A DNA stretch of 64,000 bases, from contig NZ_JAEK01000011.1 of the NCBI RefSeq assembly GCF_000518865.1, positions 106-64,105 of the forward strand. The letters are read 5' to 3'. Origin of the DNA: Bacillus sp. J37 (lineage in GTDB: Bacteria > Bacillota > Bacilli > Bacillales > Bacillaceae). The notes under the pieces were generated by a model, which was not told where the DNA came from, ran no database searches, and saw nothing but the letters and a program-made list of their open reading frames with translations. Positions 36,833 to 48,181 of this stretch are shown piece after piece; the first letter of the stretch is position 1; each line of letters opens with the position of its first letter. The position numbers and the translations under genes were made by a program.

Positions 36833-39640
36833 CTACTCATTAATCCAATCATCAATTGCATGTGTTAAAAGGTGCATTGGTTTATGTTCAATTTCTAATT
36901 TTGGAATAGATGTGATAAAATCTCTTCCATATTTAGTCGAAAGGATCCGATTATCTAATATAAACAAAATCCCCTTATCCTTTTCATTTCGAATTAATCT
37001 TCCAAATCCTTGTTTAAATCTTAAAATAGCCTCTGGAAGTGAATAGTGGTAAAAAGAGTTCATTCCTTTACTTTCTAAATGATGACTTGTAGCTGCAACA
37101 GTTGGTTCATCAGGAGAGGCAAACGGAAGACGCACAATCATTAGGGCTTTTAGTTGATTACCGGGAAAATCAACACCTTCCCAAAAACTGCTTGTTCCTA
37201 ATAAAATGGCTTTATCAAACTGACGGAAGTTTTTGGTTAACTTACTGCGGCTTCCACTTCCTGTACCCTGCCCCATGATAACAAAATCTTCTAGAGTTAC
37301 ATCTTCTTTTAACAATGCATATGTTTTTCTTAACATTTCATAAGAGGTAAACAACACAAGCAGTTTACCTTCTGTTATCTGTGAAACAGTACTTATATGT
37401 ACAGCAATTGCTTCTGAATACTCCTCAAGTGTAACATCATTCACATTTGGCATATCACTAGGAATAAACATTTTAACTTGATTTTCATAGTTAAATGGCG
37501 TTTCTATTCGTAACTGCTTTGGATAAAAATCTGACAGGCCTATAGTTTGCAACATGTATGTAAACGATTTTTTTATTGTTAATGTTGCTGATGTTAAAAT
37601 AGCACTTTGAATGTGTGAAAAAAATTCATCTGCTAAATAATCGTTTACTTCTATAGGTTGTGCATAAATAGACACAGCATTTTTCGCACCTTTAGTATCT
37701 ATTTCAATCCACCTTACGACTAAATCATTATGTTCAAAAAATAAAAAGTCTAAGTGATTTTTAAACGTTTCTAACAATAAAATGCTTTGCTTAAAGTCTT
37801 CAAGAACTAATTTTTCCTTAATAGACTTAGACTTTATATAAGATTCATCAATTCCCTGACTTTCTTTTCCCATTAAATGAATGATATCTTTCATCATGAA
37901 TTGAAGTCTTTTAGCTAACTCTAATAATGATTCCCAAGTTCGGTTATTCTCCTTATTTGGAAGATATCGATAGGATGCTCGGTTTAATGGGCTGTCTTTT
38001 TTCTTTTTTAATACATATGAATGCAATCCTGCAAAAAATTGATGATTTTCTTCTTGTAACTGAATAAGTAAATCGTCAATTTTATAAAATGAGGCAGAGA
38101 ATTTATGCACATTTTGAATTTTCACAAATTTCTTTAATAGTCCTGTTGAATGTGTATTTCCAAGGTTATGTATCAAGTGATGCAGATCTAAATAATGAAA
38201 TCTTACACCCAGCTGTTCAGTTGCTACATGGTGAAAGTGATGTGCTTCATCAATGATTACTTCCTGGTACGTTGGTAAAATCTTTTGCTCACGGGATAAG
38301 TCTGATAATAACATAGCATGGTTCGTAATAATTAAATTTGCGGATAAAGCCTTTTCCTTTGCTTGTTGATAAAAACAAACCATTTGAAAAGGATTGTTTA
38401 AAAATGATGATTGATCAACATGTAGATTATCCCAGATTGTTTTACCGCCAGAAGGTAAATTTAATTCATCCAAGTCTCCGCTGACAGTTTCTGTTAACCA
38501 AATTAATATTTGAGCTTTAGTTAATATATAGTCATAATTATCATCAGAATCTTTTAACGATTGTTCAAACTTTTGCAAGCATAAATAATGACTTTGGCCT
38601 TTTAAAAGTGTTGCTGAAAAAGTTACTGGCAAAAGCTTCTTTAAAACGGGAATTTCCTTCTCCATTATTTGCATCTGCAAGTTATTCGTATACGTACTAA
38701 TAACAATGGGTCTTGATTCTTGTAAAGAATAAAAGATGGCTGAGACCAGGTAAGCCATCGTTTTTCCGATTCCTGTTGCAGCTTCAATTAATACATGTTG
38801 ATGAGTTAAGAAGGCCTCAATGATTTCTTCAATCATTTTTATCTGGCCTACCCTTTCATGAAATAAAGGGAATGCTCTTTTTATCTGATCATTTTTATTC
38901 GAAAAAAATTCCAAAAATTGTTCTTTTGAGAAATTAGGAGTCGATAATGCTTCATTTGCTTTCATTCTTTTTCTCAATGCCAATGATCTTACAATCTCAA
39001 TTTCAGGATGTATTTGTTGTTCTAAATTCACTAATTTTTCTGAAAGAATCTGTTCCAATACTTCTTCCATATCACTAATAAATGAACTTGACAGCTTTGA
39101 AAGCTGTTGGAGTGTGATAATTGGTAACTCAGTTAATTTTTTTATAATATGTAAAAACAGCAGGGCTGTGGCTTCGGCATCACTATCAGCGCGATGGGGG
39201 TTTTCGTGATCCATTTTGAACTCTTCACTAAGATCCGAGAGTTTATAACTTTTCTCAGTAGGAAATGCCATTCTTGATAATTCCACTGTATCTATTACAG
39301 GTCCTGAAAATTGGTAACCGCATCTCATAAATTCTTCCTGTAAAAATGATAAGTCAAAATACACATTATGTGCTATAAAATACGAGTCCTTGAGTAATGT
39401 ATGAATATCCTTTACAATTTCATCAAATGTAGGTGCATGCTTAACCATTTCGTTTGTTATACCTGTTAAATGTTCAATAAATAAAGGAATGCTTTGTAAT
39501 GGATTTACAAAGCTCATATATCGATCAACAATCTGATTATTCTCAATGACAACAGCCGCAATTTGTATAATTCTATCTCCCTTTTTAGGAGAATTTCCTG
39601 TTGTTTCTAAGTCAATAACAACATAGCGTTGTACTTTCAA
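36833..39640 (-). CDS. dinG: DinG-type helicase with N-terminal 3'-5' exonuclease domain
   Basis: About 935 residues. An N-terminal DnaQ-like exonuclease domain (VVIDLETTGNSPKKGD, with D10/E12) is followed by an XPD-like helicase: Walker A 'EAATGIGKTMAYLVSAIF', IDEAHHFHH as DEAH box, and 'LRFKQGFGRLIRNEKDKG' as motif VI. Unlike YpvA it lacks the Fe-S cysteines, which is usual for this Gram-positive fusion. I start it at TTG 39640 (AGAGGTG 6 nt upstream); the frame continues upstream but without support. In B. subtilis this enzyme lies in the same position. Confidence 0.93.
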   Translation of the reverse strand: MKVQRYVVIDLETTGNSPKKGDRIIQIAAVVIENNQIVDRYMSFVNPLQSIPLFIEHLTGITNEMVKHAPTFDEIVKDIHTLLKDSYFIAHNVYFDLSFLQEEFMRCGYQFSGPVIDTVELSRMAFPTEKSYKLSDLSEEFKMDHENPHRADSDAEATALLFLHIIKKLTELPIITLQQLSKLSSSFISDMEEVLEQILSEKLVNLEQQIHPEIEIVRSLALRKRMKANEALSTPNFSKEQFLEFFSNKNDQIKRAFPLFHERVGQIKMIEEIIEAFLTHQHVLIEAATGIGKTMAYLVSAIFYSLQESRPIVISTYTNNLQMQIMEKEIPVLKKLLPVTFSATLLKGQSHYLCLQKFEQSLKDSDDNYDYILTKAQILIWLTETVSGDLDELNLPSGGKTIWDNLHVDQSSFLNNPFQMVCFYQQAKEKALSANLIITNHAMLLSDLSREQKILPTYQEVIIDEAHHFHHVATEQLGVRFHYLDLHHLIHNLGNTHSTGLLKKFVKIQNVHKFSASFYKIDDLLIQLQEENHQFFAGLHSYVLKKKKDSPLNRASYRYLPNKENNRTWESLLELAKRLQFMMKDIIHLMGKESQGIDESYIKSKSIKEKLVLEDFKQSILLLETFKNHLDFLFFEHNDLVVRWIEIDTKGAKNAVSIYAQPIEVNDYLADEFFSHIQSAILTSATLTIKKSFTYMLQTIGLSDFYPKQLRIETPFNYENQVKMFIPSDMPNVNDVTLEEYSEAIAVHISTVSQITEGKLLVLFTSYEMLRKTYALLKEDVTLEDFVIMGQGTGSGSRSKLTKNFRQFDKAILLGTSSFWEGVDFPGNQLKALMIVRLPFASPDEPTVAATSHHLESKGMNSFYHYSLPEAILRFKQGFGRLIRNEKDKGILFILDNRILSTKYGRDFITSIPKLEIEHKPMHLLTHAIDDWINE

Positions 39641-39806
39641 ATTAAACACCTCTATTATTTCAAAAAGCTTCACCGAATAATATTCACCGAAGTATCTTTT
39701 TCTCATTGCCTGTTGTAATAGTTTACCCTAATCTGAAGGAGTTTTGAATAACTTTTCAAAAATGTAAAGGGCGGCTTATCTATAAAATGATGTAAACAAT
39801 AAATAA

Positions 39807-39869
39807 GACCTATCTATAAAAGACTTTTTCGAAGGTTTCTGTTCGAAAGAGTCTTTTATAAGGTAGGTC
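39807..39869 (-). terminator. Long terminator after panD
   Basis: A near-perfect hairpin of more than 20 bp on the minus strand (GACCTACCTTATAAAAGACT with its complement). The loop is ACAGAAACC-like, and TTATTT follows. It directly follows the panD stop and ends the panBCD transcript. The arms carry only one or two mismatches. Confidence 0.75.
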
Positions 39870-39877
39870 ATTTACCT

Positions 39878-40261
39878 TTACAGGATTGTAGCAGCTGGTT
39901 CCTGCCCTAAGATTTCAACAATTTTATTATTCTCATCCATGATTGCTATTTTTGGCTGGTGGGTAGAAATGTTCTCTTCAGCTATCATTGTATAAGTTAA
40001 GATGATGACAACATCACCTTCTTGAACAAGTCTTGCTGCTGCCCCATTAAGACATACTACCCCGCTGCCTCTTTCTCCGGGTATGATATAGGTTTCAAGG
40101 CGGGCACCGTTGTTATTGTTCACTATTTGTACCTTTTCATTTGGAAGCATACCTACTGCATCAATAATATCTTGGTCAATGGTTATACTGCCAACATAGT
40201 TTAAATTTGCTTCTGTTACTCGTGCACGATGAATTTTAGCATTCAACATTGTACGAAACAT
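39878..40261 (-). CDS. panD: Aspartate 1-decarboxylase
   Basis: A 127-residue pyruvoyl enzyme that makes beta-alanine from aspartate for pantothenate. Self-cleavage is expected between G24 and S25 in [10 protein letters not shown]22 is also in place. The C-terminal '[10 protein letters not shown]' strand is typical. It is the third gene of the panB-panC-panD operon, 54 bp after panC. The start ATG at 40261 has GGGGGAAAA upstream. Confidence 0.97.
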   Translation of the reverse strand: MFRTMLNAKIHRARVTEANLNYVGSITIDQDIIDAVGMLPNEKVQIVNNNNGARLETYIIPGERGSGVVCLNGAAARLVQEGDVVIILTYTMIAEENISTHQPKIAIMDENNKIVEILGQEPAATIL

Positions 40262-40315
40262 CCATTTTTTCCCCCAAACAATTTTTTATCTATATTGTCA
40301 TGATTGTAGTTTTCA

Positions 40316-41158
40316 TTAAATTTCAATCGTTATATTATCAATTAGTCTTGCATTTGTAAACTTAACTGCTAAAGCAATAATGATTTTACCGTGAATTACA
40401 TCTAGTTCCTTAAGCTCGGGATACGATAAAATTTCAATATAATCAATTATACCGGAAGTTTTTGTTTTAATTAATGATGAAACTTGCTCAATGATTGCCT
40501 GTTTATCTCGTTCTCCATTTAAAATCGTTTCCTCTGCTATTTTTAAGCTTTTATATAAGATAGGTGCCTGTGATCGTTCTTCTTCATTTAAATAAACATT
40601 GCGAGAACTTTTTGCTAAGCCATCTTCCTCTCTAACTGTCAAAACAGGTATTAATTCAATTGGAAAATGTAATTCGTTGATTAATCCATCAATAACAGCA
40701 ACCTGCTGTGCATCTTTCATTCCAAAGTAAGCGCGATTAGGCTGTACTAAATGAAATAGCTTTGTAAGTACAGTTGCTACTCCGTCAAAATGCCCATTTC
40801 TAGATTTTCCACATAGAACATTTACGCGATTTCGAACAGAAACTGTATAGGAAGGTTTCTCGGGATACATTTCATCTACTTGGGGTCTAAACAACACATC
40901 GACACCCGCTTGTTTAGCAATCGCTTCATCGCGTTCTGCATCTCTTGGATATGAGTCAAAATCCTCATTAGGACCAAACTGCAAAGGATTAACAAAAATA
41001 CTCAAAACTACAATATCGTTTGCCTCCCTTGCTTCCTCAATAAGCTTTACATGTCCTTCATGTAAAAAGCCCATTGTAGGTACAAATCCAATAGTTTGAT
41101 GACTTTGATAACTATCTAATTTATCTTTAAGATCTTGTTTTGTTTCAACGACAATCAT
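40316..41158 (-). CDS. panC: Pantothenate synthetase
   Basis: A 280-residue ligase that condenses pantoate with beta-alanine using ATP. The N-terminal nucleotide-binding signature is [16 protein letters not shown], and the conserved '[13 protein letters not shown]' and '[12 protein letters not shown]' stretches follow. It overlaps the end of panB by 4 bp (ATGA). All standard motifs are intact. Confidence 0.97.
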   Translation of the reverse strand: MIVVETKQDLKDKLDSYQSHQTIGFVPTMGFLHEGHVKLIEEAREANDIVVLSIFVNPLQFGPNEDFDSYPRDAERDEAIAKQAGVDVLFRPQVDEMYPEKPSYTVSVRNRVNVLCGKSRNGHFDGVATVLTKLFHLVQPNRAYFGMKDAQQVAVIDGLINELHFPIELIPVLTVREEDGLAKSSRNVYLNEEERSQAPILYKSLKIAEETILNGERDKQAIIEQVSSLIKTKTSGIIDYIEILSYPELKELDVIHGKIIIALAVKFTNARLIDNITIEI

Positions 41159-41994
41159 TTACTTATTCCCCCATACAAGCTGTGCAATACTTCCTCTTTC
41201 ATATTAAAAGAGTGTTTTTCTTCAGGAAATGATCTATTTTTAACATCTGATATATAATGACTAATTGAAGTTTGAACTGTCTCAGAGATTGAAACATATT
41301 GTTTAACAAATTTCGGGACATATCCAGATCCGTAACCTATTAAATCATGGTACACCAAAACTTGACCATCTGTTTGACGTCCAGCACCAATTCCAATAGT
41401 AGGGATTGTTAATAATTTTGTCATCTCTTCTGCTAATTGTTGCGGAACACACTCTAATACGAGAGCAATCGCACCTGCTTCCTGGCATCTTTTGGCATCA
41501 TCTATTAGTTTTTTTGCTGCTTCCGCATCTTTTCCTTGCACTTTATATCCACCGAGTACATTAACTGATTGTGGTGTCAAACCTAAGTGGGATATAACTG
41601 GGATCCCTCCGAAAGTAAGCGCTTCGATAACAGAAGTTACACCATCAGCTCCTTCCAATTTAACAGCATCCGCCCCACCTTCCTGCATAATTCTAGCCGC
41701 ATTTTTCATTGTTTCATCCTTTGAAAGATGGTAAGACATAAACGGCATATCTGTTACAACAAAAGTGTCCTTTGCACCACGTTTAACAGCTTTTGTATGA
41801 TGAATCATATCATGAACAGTAACCGGGATTGTAGAGTCATAACCAAGTACAACCATCCCCAGTGAATCTCCTACAAGGATCATATCAATTCCTGCAAGTT
41901 CAGCTTGCTTAGCACTAGGAAAATCATATGCTGTCAACATCGTAATTGGCTCATTTCTTTCCTTCATTTTCATAAAATCTTTTCTTGTTTTCAT
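41155..41994 (-). CDS. panB: 3-methyl-2-oxobutanoate hydroxymethyltransferase
   Basis: The first enzyme of pantothenate synthesis, which forms ketopantoate from 2-oxoisovalerate and methylene-THF. TIM-barrel protein of 279 residues with '[20 protein letters not shown]' at the metal site, and [11 protein letters not shown] start it at ATG 41994 (MKTRKDF), which has GGGAGGG 5 nt upstream, rather than at 42012. It is preceded by a leader of about 350 nt with hairpins. Confidence 0.97.
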   Translation of the reverse strand: MKTRKDFMKMKERNEPITMLTAYDFPSAKQAELAGIDMILVGDSLGMVVLGYDSTIPVTVHDMIHHTKAVKRGAKDTFVVTDMPFMSYHLSKDETMKNAARIMQEGGADAVKLEGADGVTSVIEALTFGGIPVISHLGLTPQSVNVLGGYKVQGKDAEAAKKLIDDAKRCQEAGAIALVLECVPQQLAEEMTKLLTIPTIGIGAGRQTDGQVLVYHDLIGYGSGYVPKFVKQYVSISETVQTSISHYISDVKNRSFPEEKHSFNMKEEVLHSLYGGISK

Positions 41995-42144
41995 GTTTTC
42001 CCTCCCAGTCAATAGATGTGGAACTTATGACTTTAACAGTATTGTTGGGTAGTACATTAAAAGAAAAACTAAGGAGAGAAGATGAATGACCTGAACATTT
42101 AGTGAAAAATTTGTTCCCATATCGCATCAATTGATTAAATTAAA

Positions 42145-42240
42145 ATAAAAATCCTTCATATCAACAAAGATAGAAGGATTAAAAGTTTTTATAGTCAGAT
42201 TCATCCCTCTGTCCTAGTCCATTCATGGATCAAGGCAGGT
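42145..42240 (-). promoter_or_regulatory. Structured leader with terminator ahead of panBCD
   Basis: On the minus strand, CCTTGATCCAT-GA-ATGGACTAGG forms a hairpin with an internal loop (42214-42237). It is followed by AATCCTTC...GAAGGATT with TTTTATTTT (42151-42181, terminator). This is the shape of an attenuated leader. I recall a 'pan' RNA motif in front of Firmicute panB genes, but could not match its consensus by eye. The terminator may instead serve birA. The rest of the 42013-42397 gap holds a possible TATACT -10 near 42350. Confidence 0.45.
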
Positions 42241-42397
42241 TAAATTAACGAGATTTTTATTCTTATTATTACTGATAACAAGCAGTTATTACTCAATATT
42301 TTTCTTTTAACGGTGTAGTTCTAATTTAGATACTACCCATAGAAAAGTATAGCAGAAAACCTTGCTAAACACCATTGTGATTCATTGATTTTTTATA

Positions 42398-43378
42398 TTA
42401 CTGAAGTTCAATATCTGCTGAATAAATCTGCTTTACCGAACCGTCACTTGTTTGAATTAATAAAACGCCAGCATCATTAATCCCAATCGCTTTACCCTCA
42501 ACAGTGCCATTTATTGTTCTTGCCGTAATTGGCTTTTGTAAGCTAACAGCATAGCCTTCCCAAAGTAATTTAATTGGTCTAAAACCTTGTGCTAAATAAA
42601 GTGAGTAGAGGTTCTCAAATTTCAAGAGTATTTCTTGAATCAATTGGGCTCGATCCCATTGTTTATTAGTTTCTAAATGAATGGAGGTTGCAACGTGATG
42701 CAGCTCCTCTGGAAAATCAGTTATGGATTGATTTACATTTATTCCTGTTCCAATTATGATCGAATGAACCCTATCGGCTTCTGCCTGTAATTCTGTTAAA
42801 ATACCAACCAGCTTTTTTCCATTAATTAAAATGTCATTTGGCCATTTTATATCAGGCTTTAGTGGTGTAATCTCCTCAATAGCTTGTACAATGGCTACTG
42901 CAGTTAAAAGTGTCAACTGCGGAGTCGCCTGAACAGCTATATTTGGTCTGATAATAAGACTCATCCAAATCCCTGTCCCGCTTGGAGAATACCATTGTCT
43001 CGCCATTCTCCCTCTACCATTTGTTTGTTGCTCTGCAACTACAATGGTTCCTTCCTCAGCTCCTTCATTTGCTAATGTTTGAGCTATTTTTTGAGTAGAA
43101 GTTACGGTTTCTTCAAAATGAACATGGTGCCCCATTTTCCTAGTCTTAAGTCCAATTTTAATTTCATTATCACTAATTTTATTTGGCTTTTTTGTTATGC
43201 GATAACCCAATCTTCTAACTGCTTCTAATTCGTATCCGTCTTTTCTAAGGTCCTCTATATGCTTCCATACTGCTGTTCTAGAGCAGCCAATATATTCGCT
43301 AAGTTTTTGACCTGATACAAAACCGCCTTCTGCATTTGAAAAGGCTTCTAATAATTTTGATCGAAGTCCTGACTGCAT
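42398..43378 (-). CDS. birA: Bifunctional biotin ligase / biotin operon repressor
   Basis: About 326 residues. An N-terminal winged helix-turn-helix (VSGQKLSEYIGCSRTAVWKH) is followed by the ligase domain with biotinoyl-AMP loop 'NGRGRMARQWYSPSGTGI' and KWPNDILINGKKLVGIL, and a C-terminal SH3-like domain. It attaches biotin to acetyl-CoA carboxylase and represses biotin genes. I start it at ATG 43378 because the GTG at 43390 overlaps the ribosome binding site. It overlaps cca by 31 bp. Confidence 0.96.
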   Translation of the reverse strand: MQSGLRSKLLEAFSNAEGGFVSGQKLSEYIGCSRTAVWKHIEDLRKDGYELEAVRRLGYRITKKPNKISDNEIKIGLKTRKMGHHVHFEETVTSTQKIAQTLANEGAEEGTIVVAEQQTNGRGRMARQWYSPSGTGIWMSLIIRPNIAVQATPQLTLLTAVAIVQAIEEITPLKPDIKWPNDILINGKKLVGILTELQAEADRVHSIIIGTGINVNQSITDFPEELHHVATSIHLETNKQWDRAQLIQEILLKFENLYSLYLAQGFRPIKLLWEGYAVSLQKPITARTINGTVEGKAIGINDAGVLLIQTSDGSVKQIYSADIELQ

Positions 43379-44565
43379 GTTAATAGCCACTCCTTTATTT
43401 CTAATCTTTTATTGTCTATTCTCTTCAACAAAATTACTTTTTCAATTTCTTCCATTAATTGTGCAATCCAAGGACCTGGTTCTTTATTTATCCATTGAAT
43501 TAAATCATGACCATTAACCGCTATTTCTCTTTTTGTTTTGATAGGTAAATGATTAAAAGAAGCTTTCAATTTATTTACATTTTCATTTACTTGTTGAGAA
43601 TTTAGTAAAATAGACCGGATCCTTTCAACAGCAATTGCTGTACCAAGACCAGCCTCATATAATAATAAATCTGTCCATTCTTGATTTTTCAATTGTAAAG
43701 TAAGAAAGGAAAGATTTTTTTGAACAGATCTTATTAATTTATTTGATAGTTTCCATTTTCTTAAGAAAATTTCAACTGCAGAAGGGCTTATATAATATGT
43801 TAATACAGTCCAAAGTTCTTCCCTTGTAGTAAGGTATTTAAACGGAAAGGAGGAAAGCTTTTCTAACATCGCTTTTCCTCCAACAAAACCTGGTAAATAG
43901 TTATATACCTTGCATTGAATAACAAGATGTAAAGCTGATTTAACATTAACACCTTTTAACAGCTTCTCTATTTCAGTTGTCTTTCTTTCAACTGAGATTG
44001 CGTCAAGTAAATGAGCATGATGTTTGATTGCTTCTTCTGTTTCTAAAGATAAAGTGAAATGCAATTGACTAACAAATCGAAGAGCTCTCAGCATTCTTAA
44101 GGCATCCTCATTAAATCTTTCTTTGGGCGAATCTACTGTATGAATCAACTTTTGTTTCATATGATCTTTTCCGTGAAAATAATCAAAAACTTCACCATTA
44201 ATGTTCATAGCCATTGCATTAATGGTGAAATCTCTTCTACGTAAATCCTCTTTTAATGAGGTGATAAATTGGACATTTTTTGGACGCCTGAAATCTTCGT
44301 ATCCTGATTCCGCCCTATATGTCGTGACTTCATACTGCTCTTTTTCATGCATAACAATTATCGTGCCATGCTCTGCTCCAACATCTATCGTTTTAGGAAA
44401 GATATTCTTAATATCTTCTGGTTTAGCTGAGGTCGCGATATCTACATCTCCAATTTCTCTTCCTAATAGAAAATCACGGACTGCTCCTCCAACAAAATAG
44501 GCCTCAAAGCCTGATTGATGTAGTTTTTCTAAAATCGGTTTGGCTTCATCAAATGGAGTCTCCAA
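43348..44565 (-). CDS. cca: CCA-adding tRNA nucleotidyltransferase
   Basis: A 405-residue class II enzyme that adds or repairs the 3' CCA end of tRNAs. The nucleotidyltransferase head shows [21 protein letters not shown] with the DxD pair, and '[21 protein letters not shown]'. A helical body follows, with '[15 protein letters not shown]' as the nucleotide-recognition segment. The start is TTG, with AAGGTG 6 nt upstream. It overlaps bshA by 17 bp and birA by 31 bp, so the genes are tightly coupled. Confidence 0.96.
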   Translation of the reverse strand: METPFDEAKPILEKLHQSGFEAYFVGGAVRDFLLGREIGDVDIATSAKPEDIKNIFPKTIDVGAEHGTIIVMHEKEQYEVTTYRAESGYEDFRRPKNVQFITSLKEDLRRRDFTINAMAMNINGEVFDYFHGKDHMKQKLIHTVDSPKERFNEDALRMLRALRFVSQLHFTLSLETEEAIKHHAHLLDAISVERKTTEIEKLLKGVNVKSALHLVIQCKVYNYLPGFVGGKAMLEKLSSFPFKYLTTREELWTVLTYYISPSAVEIFLRKWKLSNKLIRSVQKNLSFLTLQLKNQEWTDLLLYEAGLGTAIAVERIRSILLNSQQVNENVNKLKASFNHLPIKTKREIAVNGHDLIQWINKEPGPWIAQLMEEIEKVILLKRIDNKRLEIKEWLLTCSQDFDQNY

Positions 44566-45703
44566 TTTTTACACCTTCTAGTAACTTATAGTAAATTGAT
44601 TCATATTGAGAAACTATTTTATCAGAATGAAAACGTTCCTTAGCAAGAGTTGTCGCGCTTTCTGCCATTCTGCTATGTAAATCCTGATCAGATAATATTT
44701 GAATGGCTCTAATGGCAATGGTCTCAATATCACCTACGTCACATATGTATCCTGTTTCACCTTCAAGGATTACTTCAGGTATTCCACCTGCATTTGTCCC
44801 AATACAAGGGACACCACACGCCATAGCTTCCAAGAGCACCAAGCCAAAGCTTTCCTTTTCTGATAATAATAAAATTAAATCGCTGATTGAGTAAAGTTCT
44901 TCTAAACTGTCTTGTTTACCAAGAAATAATACATGTTCGGCAAGGCCTAATTCTCGTACTAGTCTATTCACATATGTCATTTCAGGACCGTCTCCAACCA
45001 GAAGAAGCTTCGACTTTACTTTTCTATGTATTTTTTGGAAAGCGTAAACAACATCTTGAACTCGTTTTACTTTTCTAAAGTTTGATACGTGGATAATAAC
45101 CTTTTCATCTTCTTCAATCTTGTACTCTTTCTTTAAATGCATGGCATCCTGTTTATAATAAACACGATCATCGATAAAGTTGTAGACTGTTTCAATTTTT
45201 TTATCAGGACGCAACAAGTCATATGTTTGATTAACCAATGCATTTGATACTGCCGTAACTTGATCTGAGGATTCAATCCCAAATCGAATCATATCAGCCA
45301 GTGATTGATCGTATCCGAGCACCGTAATATCGGTACCATGCAATGTTGTGACTATTTTTAAATCTTTTTTCACCATTTGTTTAGCTAAATATGCACAAAT
45401 TGCATGAGGAATAGCATAATGGACATGAAGCAGGTCTAAATCCTCTCTGTTTGCAACTTCCGCCATTTTACTAGCTAAGGCTAAATCATATGGTGGATAT
45501 TTAAAGACTGAATATTGATTAACCTCTACTTCATGAAATGTAATATTACAATAGACTTTATTTAATCGAAAAGGAAGACTTGAGGTAATAAAATGTACTT
45601 CGTGTCCTTTTTCGGCTAATAACTTTCCAAGCTCTGTTGCTACAACACCTGAACCGCCAACAGATGGATAACATGTTATTCCAATTTTAAGTTTCTTTTT
45701 CAT
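44549..45703 (-). CDS. bshA: N-acetyl-alpha-D-glucosaminyl L-malate synthase
   Basis: The first enzyme of bacillithiol synthesis, a GT4 retaining glycosyltransferase that joins GlcNAc from UDP-GlcNAc to malate. 384 residues, starting [20 protein letters not shown], with the E-x7-E-like motif '[21 protein letters not shown]' near the nucleotide site. Its ATG shares a base with the bshB1 stop codon (TAATG), so the pair is coupled. Together with bshB1 it produces the precursor of the main low-molecular-weight thiol of bacilli. Confidence 0.95.
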   Translation of the reverse strand: MKKKLKIGITCYPSVGGSGVVATELGKLLAEKGHEVHFITSSLPFRLNKVYCNITFHEVEVNQYSVFKYPPYDLALASKMAEVANREDLDLLHVHYAIPHAICAYLAKQMVKKDLKIVTTLHGTDITVLGYDQSLADMIRFGIESSDQVTAVSNALVNQTYDLLRPDKKIETVYNFIDDRVYYKQDAMHLKKEYKIEEDEKVIIHVSNFRKVKRVQDVVYAFQKIHRKVKSKLLLVGDGPEMTYVNRLVRELGLAEHVLFLGKQDSLEELYSISDLILLLSEKESFGLVLLEAMACGVPCIGTNAGGIPEVILEGETGYICDVGDIETIAIRAIQILSDQDLHSRMAESATTLAKERFHSDKIVSQYESIYYKLLEGVKIGDSI

Positions 45704-46413
45704 TATACATCACCTATCAAATCATTAGAAAGTAGGATTGGCTTCCTTGATAAAAACCCTTCAGCAAACATGACACCAACCTCTTTTCCATAAATTCGTT
45801 CTCTACTTTCTACAGCTTCGATATATCCATTTGTTAAAGGCGTATCTGCTGAACCATCTACTTTTTCAAATTGACTATCATATGCGCGTAAACTATTTAG
45901 TTTGATCTCGATAGTCTCAGATATATCAATAACAAAATTCGGTTTATGAAATCCGTTAATCATATAAAAATACACATGTTGAACACGATGGGCAGGTAAC
46001 CCCTGACTGTCTTGATAATTTTTGATTCCTGCTGAAAAAACCGCTTCTTCAACCAGTCTCGAACAATTTCCATGATCTGGATGACGATCTTTATAATAAG
46101 GAGCGAAGACTATTCGTGGTTTGTATGTTCTAATAATTTCAACAATTTCTTTTATGGAAGAATCTGATAAAAAGAGACCCCGATCTGGAATCGATAGCTG
46201 AATTCTCTCTGTAATACCCAAAATTTCACCAGCATGCTTTGCCTCTTTTTGTCTAGTTAAAACTGTGCCATTTGACGATAATTCAGCCTTAGTTAAATCA
46301 CAGATCCCTATCTTTAACCCTTTTTGAGTATACTTCGCAATCGTTCCCCCCATCCCGATTTCGACATCATCAGGATGGGCACCAATCGCAAGGAAATCCA
46401 ATTGTTTACTCAT
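45703..46413 (-). CDS. bshB1: Bacillithiol deacetylase BshB1
   Basis: A 236-residue zinc-dependent LmbE-family deacetylase. It removes the acetyl group from GlcNAc-malate, the second step of bacillithiol synthesis. The metal motif AHPDD is at residues 12-16 (H13, D15, D16), and the third ligand lies in HPDHGNCS. The ATG is preceded by AGGAGAGG. The next gene is mgsA on the same strand, as in B. subtilis, where this cluster is mgsA-bshB1-bshA-cca-birA. Confidence 0.95.
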   Translation of the reverse strand: MSKQLDFLAIGAHPDDVEIGMGGTIAKYTQKGLKIGICDLTKAELSSNGTVLTRQKEAKHAGEILGITERIQLSIPDRGLFLSDSSIKEIVEIIRTYKPRIVFAPYYKDRHPDHGNCSRLVEEAVFSAGIKNYQDSQGLPAHRVQHVYFYMINGFHKPNFVIDISETIEIKLNSLRAYDSQFEKVDGSADTPLTNGYIEAVESRERIYGKEVGVMFAEGFLSRKPILLSNDLIGDV

Positions 46414-46465
46414 TTTCCTCTCCTTGTAACATAGTATAAAATCATTTTAATACAATCGATATAGT

Positions 46466-46876
46466 TTATTTTTCTTTCTTTTCATGAATGACATTACGCC
46501 ATTGGAAATCTCCGCGATCCAATCCACGTACTAATATCTCCGCTGTCCCCATATTTGTTGCTAGTGGTATTGAATAAACATCACAAAGACGTATTAATGC
46601 CGTAATATCCGGTTCATGTGGTTGTGCTGTTAAAGGATCTCTAAAGAAAATAACCATGTCCATTTCATTTTTGGCGATCAAAGCCCCTATTTCTTGATCT
46701 CCTCCAAGAGGGCCTGATTGAAAACGATGAACAGGTAAGTCAGTAGCCTCATTAATACGAAAACCTGTGGTACCTGTAGCAAACAGTTGGTGCTCCGTAA
46801 AAATCGGTTGGTAAGCCATCACAAATTGAACAAGATCGTTTTTCTTTTTATCGTGAGCTATTAATGCAATTTTCAT
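46466..46876 (-). CDS. mgsA: Methylglyoxal synthase
   Basis: Converts dihydroxyacetone phosphate to methylglyoxal, a bypass of glycolysis. About 136 residues, with [18 protein letters not shown] at the start, the phosphate loop '[14 protein letters not shown]', and catalytic Asp in '[10 protein letters not shown]'/'[14 protein letters not shown]'. I start it at ATG 46876 (AAAGGGG 8 nt upstream) instead of 46882. It is likely cotranscribed with dapB and bshB1. Confidence 0.96.
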   Translation of the reverse strand: MKIALIAHDKKKNDLVQFVMAYQPIFTEHQLFATGTTGFRINEATDLPVHRFQSGPLGGDQEIGALIAKNEMDMVIFFRDPLTAQPHEPDITALIRLCDVYSIPLATNMGTAEILVRGLDRGDFQWRNVIHEKKEK

Positions 46877-46896
46877 GAACATTTCCCCTTTATCTG

Positions 46897-47694
46897 TTAT
46901 TCAATAATATTTTCTAATCCATACACTAACAAATCTACGTTCATAACATTTTCTACAGCTAATTTAACTCCAGACATAAAAGAAGCACGGTTATAGGAGT
47001 CGTGACGAATCTTTAATGTTTGACCATCGCCTCCAAAAAGAACTTCCTGATGAGCAATTAAACCTGGAAGGCGAACACTATGGATACGAATACCATTCAT
47101 ATTCGCTCCACGTGCACCAGGTAAGATTTCGTGTTCATTAGGATGGCCTTGTTGTTTATCTTCTCTAACTTCAGAAATCATTTCTGCTGTTTTTAAACCA
47201 GTTCCAGATGGAGCATCTAATTTTTGATCATGATGTTGTTCTATTATCTCAACATCTTGAAAATACTTCGCAGCCATTTGTGAAAATTTCATCATCAAAA
47301 TAGCGCCGATTGCAAAGTTAGGAGCAATAATCGCACCAATCTCTTTTTCTTCTGTTAGTTGTTGAAGCTCCTTTAAATCTGCTTCAGAAAAACCAGTGGT
47401 ACCAACAACTGGGCGTACGCCATGCAGTAACGCTTTTTTTGTATGTACCTTCCCAATTTCTGGTGTAGTTAAATCAATTAATACATCGGGGTTTGTCTCA
47501 AAAAAACATTTCTCTATATCTGTATAAACCGGAACCTCTGCATTAAAACCTTCAATTTGATTAAGTCTCATTCCTTCGTATTTATGGTCGACAACTGCAA
47601 CTAGTTGAAAATGTTTTGTGTCTTCTACGAGTTTTACAGCTTCACTGCCCATTCTCCCACGTGCACCAGCAATAACAATCTTAATTTCTGACAT
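46897..47694 (-). CDS. dapB: 4-hydroxy-tetrahydrodipicolinate reductase
   Basis: A lysine and diaminopimelate pathway enzyme that also supplies dipicolinate precursors. 265 residues. The NAD(P)H fingerprint GARGRMG is at residues 10-16; the catalytic '[19 protein letters not shown]' motif with its double His and Lys is intact. It lies 13 bp after ypjD and 20 bp before mgsA on the same strand, so an operon is likely. Confidence 0.97.
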   Translation of the reverse strand: MSEIKIVIAGARGRMGSEAVKLVEDTKHFQLVAVVDHKYEGMRLNQIEGFNAEVPVYTDIEKCFFETNPDVLIDLTTPEIGKVHTKKALLHGVRPVVGTTGFSEADLKELQQLTEEKEIGAIIAPNFAIGAILMMKFSQMAAKYFQDVEIIEQHHDQKLDAPSGTGLKTAEMISEVREDKQQGHPNEHEILPGARGANMNGIRIHSVRLPGLIAHQEVLFGGDGQTLKIRHDSYNRASFMSGVKLAVENVMNVDLLVYGLENIIE

Positions 47695-47707
47695 AATTAA
47701 ATCTCCT

Positions 47708-48037
47708 TTAATTTTCTTTTCTTGTCCAACGGTCCTTATCTCTAGTATTGAACTTTTCCATAACTAGATTATGGGCTTGTTCCAAATCTATTTGTAAAGA
47801 GTTAGCAAGGCAAATCAGGACAAATAATACATCCCCAATCTCTTCCTCAATCTTTTTCTCTTCTTCCGATGTTTTTTTCGGTTTTTCACCATAGGAGTGA
47901 TTTATTTCTCTTGCTAATTCTCCAACTTCTTCAGTAATTCTAGCCATCATGGCTAATGGTGAAAAATAACCTTCCTTAAATTGACCTATGTAATCATCTA
48001 CTTCTTTTTGAAGGTCCTTCATAGCTTTATTCTCCAC
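47708..48037 (-). CDS. ypjD: MazG-like nucleotide pyrophosphohydrolase YpjD
   Basis: A protein of about 109 residues with the MazG/all-alpha NTP pyrophosphatase pattern: '[20 protein letters not shown]' and '[17 protein letters not shown]', giving the EExxE and ExxD metal sites. It would hydrolyse non-canonical NTPs to NMP. I start it at GTG 48037 (GAGG 8 nt upstream). An ATG five codons later lacks a ribosome binding site. It is the first gene of the ypjD-dapB-mgsA-bsh group. Confidence 0.92.
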   Translation of the reverse strand: MENKAMKDLQKEVDDYIGQFKEGYFSPLAMMARITEEVGELAREINHSYGEKPKKTSEEEKKIEEEIGDVLFVLICLANSLQIDLEQAHNLVMEKFNTRDKDRWTRKEN

Positions 48038-48119
48038 TTTTATCACCTCATTCTTTTCTATTCAATGTTAGCTAAATCATCATTAATTTACAATTATTTC
48101 GTCATGAATTTCTCAAAAT

Positions 48120-48148
48120 TTGCACCTTGACATTCTATCAACTATAAT
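48120..48148 (+). promoter_or_regulatory. Sigma-A promoter of ypjC
   Basis: TTGCAC, 17 bp, TATAAT. It ends 33 bp upstream of the ypjC start, and GGAGGTG follows as ribosome binding site. Confidence 0.7.
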
Positions 48149-48181
48149 ATTTACGCTGTGATGTATTAGCGGAGGTGGAAC

